Shown in pieces: positions 5,241-6,673 of a DNA stretch of 6,673 bases (its first letter is position 1; every line of letters starts with the position of its first letter). The position numbers were made by a program, and so were the translations under genes. The stretch comes from an uncultured Mucispirillum sp. Its GTDB lineage: Bacteria > Chrysiogenota > Deferribacteres > Deferribacterales > Mucispirillaceae. The DNA lies in contig CAJUJZ010000120.1 in NCBI GenBank assembly GCA_910586745.1, positions 1-6,673 on the forward strand, read 5' to 3'. The notes beneath the pieces were generated by a model. The model was not told the DNA's origin. It worked only from the letters and a program-made list of their open reading frames with translations, and ran no database searches.

Positions 5241-6248
5241 ATGATAATGATGAATTTTAGGAATTTAACAAAACCTAAAAGTATTGAACCGGTTGGTCAA
5301 GTTTCAAGCACTTCTGGCAAATTTATTATCGAGCCATATGAAAAAGGATTTGGAACTACTATTGGTAACGCTTTAAGACGAGTTATGCTTTCTTCTATTG
5401 AAGGCACTGCCGTTGTTGGTGTGCGTATTTCCGGAGTTACAAATGAGTTTTCAACTATTCCAGGCGTCATTGAGGATGTAGTAGAGATTCTCTTAAACAT
5501 TAAAGACCTTACATTATGTTCAAGTGTACCTGAACAAACTAAGGTATTTATTAAGAAAAAAGGCAAAGGTCCTGTTACTGCAGGCGATATCCAGAGCGAT
5601 GGCACTGTAGAAGTGCTTGACCCTGAACAGTATATTTTAACAATAAGCGATGATAACTATGAGTTATACATGGAACTTATTGTAGAAAGAGGCATTGGAT
5701 ATGTTCCTTGCGGTGAATTTGAAAATAAATTCAATAACGAAATTGATATAATGCCTATTGACGCTATATTTACTCCAATTAAAAGAGTAAATTATCATGT
5801 AGAAAATGCTCGTGTTGGGCAAAGTACTGATTATGATAAGCTGATATTAGAAATTGATACTGATGGTTCTGTTAGGCCAGAAGAAGCAATGGCTTTTGCA
5901 GCAAAAATAGTTAAAGACTACATGACTCAGTTTATAAACTTTGAAGAAAAAGATGAAGAAGAGGCAGATGTTGAGGAGAGCAGAGGTAACAGCCAGGTTC
6001 TTGAAATGCTTGATAACAGCATTGAAGAATTAGAGCTTTCTGTTCGTGCATATAACTGTCTTAAAAATGCTAATATTAAAACTCTCCATGAGCTGTGCAG
6101 CAAAACTGACGGTGAAATGCTGAAAACTAAAAACTTTGGCAGAAAATCACTGGAAGAAATTAAAAAAGTTCTTTCTGACTTAGGTTTAAGCCTTGGTATG
6201 GATTTAGAGAGTTTAGGCTATAAGAAAAAGGATACTGAGGTTGAATAA
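5241..6248 (+). CDS. rpoA: RNA polymerase subunit alpha
   Basis: Alpha dimerises to nucleate RNA polymerase assembly, and its C-terminal domain contacts UP-element DNA and activators. The protein has 335 residues. The N-terminal domain (about 1-233) shows GFGTTIGNALRRVMLSS (36-52), EFSTIPGVIEDV (69-80) and VRPEEAMAFAAKI (211-223). An acidic linker (235-247, EEKDEEEADVEES) leads to the C-terminal domain (about 262-325), where R269, N272 and G300 match E. coli R265, N268 and G296 used in DNA contact. ATG 5241 is best placed behind CGGAGGA (5224-5230). ATGs at 5247 and 5250 would remove two or three residues and are too distant. The stop overlaps the rplQ start. Confidence 0.98.
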   Translation: MIMMNFRNLTKPKSIEPVGQVSSTSGKFIIEPYEKGFGTTIGNALRRVMLSSIEGTAVVGVRISGVTNEFSTIPGVIEDVVEILLNIKDLTLCSSVPEQTKVFIKKKGKGPVTAGDIQSDGTVEVLDPEQYILTISDDNYELYMELIVERGIGYVPCGEFENKFNNEIDIMPIDAIFTPIKRVNYHVENARVGQSTDYDKLILEIDTDGSVRPEEAMAFAAKIVKDYMTQFINFEEKDEEEADVEESRGNSQVLEMLDNSIEELELSVRAYNCLKNANIKTLHELCSKTDGEMLKTKNFGRKSLEEIKKVLSDLGLSLGMDLESLGYKKKDTEVE

Positions 6249-6613
6249 TGAGACACAATGTGGTTAATAACAAGTTTAGAATGAAGACATCTCATCGTAT
6301 TGCTACTTTTCGTAATATGACAGTGTCTTTAATAGAAAATGGTAAAATAGAAACTACACTTGATAAAGCAAAAGTTTTAAGAGGTGTTGTTGAGCCATTA
6401 ATCACTCTTGCTAAAAAAGGTGATGTTCCTGCAAGAAGATTAGCTCTTAAAAAACTCCCACATGCTGAAAGTGTTAGAAAACTTTTCCATGAAATCGCTC
6501 CTGTTTTTAAAGACAGAAATGGCGGATATACTAGAGTATTAAAAACTGGCCGTCGTAAAGGCGATAATGCTGAAATGGCAATCATTGAATTTGTAGAAGA
6601 AATTAAAAAATAA
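6248..6613 (+). CDS. rplQ: Ribosomal protein L17
   Basis: L17 lies near the peptide exit of the 50S subunit. The 121-residue length is typical. The N-terminus MRHNVVNNKFRMKTSHR lacks the common KLGR variant but keeps the HR..T.RNM..SLI pattern (16-29), followed by KIETTLDKAKVLR (33-45), and GRRKGDNAEMAIIEFVE (101-117) is a clear signature. ATG 6248 overlaps the rpoA stop by one base (TAATG) with GAGG at 6237-6240, indicating translational coupling. It is the last gene of the operon, as in most bacteria, and a terminator follows four bases after the stop. Confidence 0.97.
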   Translation: MRHNVVNNKFRMKTSHRIATFRNMTVSLIENGKIETTLDKAKVLRGVVEPLITLAKKGDVPARRLALKKLPHAESVRKLFHEIAPVFKDRNGGYTRVLKTGRRKGDNAEMAIIEFVEEIKK

Positions 6614-6616
6614 TTT

Positions 6617-6642
6617 AAGGGGCTTTTAAAAGCCCCTTTTTT
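6617..6642 (+). terminator. Intrinsic terminator of the secY-rplQ operon
   Basis: A GC-rich palindrome, AAGGGGCTTT paired with AAAGCCCCTT around a very short loop (6617-6638), ends in six T residues (6637-6642). The A residues at its left edge give a shorter run on the other strand, so it could also act from the opposite side. It begins three bases after the rplQ stop and closes the operon. The remaining 31 bases hold no feature I can support. Confidence 0.93.
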
Positions 6643-6673
6643 ATGAACTCTTTAGATAGTTGAGCAAAGCGAA

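Overview
The window is a stretch of the bacterial spc/alpha ribosomal-protein region of an AT-rich genome. Ten plus-strand genes run without interruption: secY, adk, map, infA, rpmJ, rpsM, rpsK, rpsD, rpoA and rplQ (about 585 to 6613). The order has rpsD between rpsK and rpoA, and adk and map after secY. That fits clostridia, deltaproteobacteria and Deferribacterota rather than Bacilli, where rpsD is elsewhere, or enterobacteria, which lack adk and map here. The adenylate kinase lid lacks the zinc cysteines usual in Gram-positives and resembles the E. coli type. Protein wording and base composition make me lean towards a low-GC, possibly host-associated member of the Deferribacterota (Mucispirillum-like). 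This is inference without a search.

Region 1-584 is not ordinary ribosomal-operon sequence. It holds the last 29 codons of an unrecognised gene (1-90), a 106-base AT-rich spacer with two inverted repeats, and a 75-residue protein (197-424) made of two copies of a Cys-Cys-Cys-His zinc-knuckle-like unit. A very strong intrinsic terminator (452-495) follows, then a spacer with a plausible promoter for secY. In most genomes with this gene order secY directly follows rplO, so the spc cluster is interrupted or broken here.

Region 585-6613 is a compact operon. SecY is the protein-export channel, Adk balances adenine nucleotides, and Map removes the initiator methionine. IF-1 acts in translation initiation; L36, S13, S11, S4 and L17 are ribosomal proteins; RpoA is the RNA polymerase alpha subunit. 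Three junctions overlap (secY/adk by 4 bases, adk/map and rpoA/rplQ by 1 base), suggesting translational coupling. rpsM starts with GTG and rpsD with TTG, both supported by strong Shine-Dalgarno sequences and conserved N-termini. The one loose junction is the 112-base gap between rpsM and rpsK, which contains hairpins and may be an internal control region. A strong terminator (6617-6642) closes the operon.

The most notable item is the zinc-knuckle repeat gene. Its two 30-codon units encode identical residues, yet differ at six bases, all synonymous third-position transitions. I see no defence system, mobile element, CRISPR array, tRNA or rRNA.
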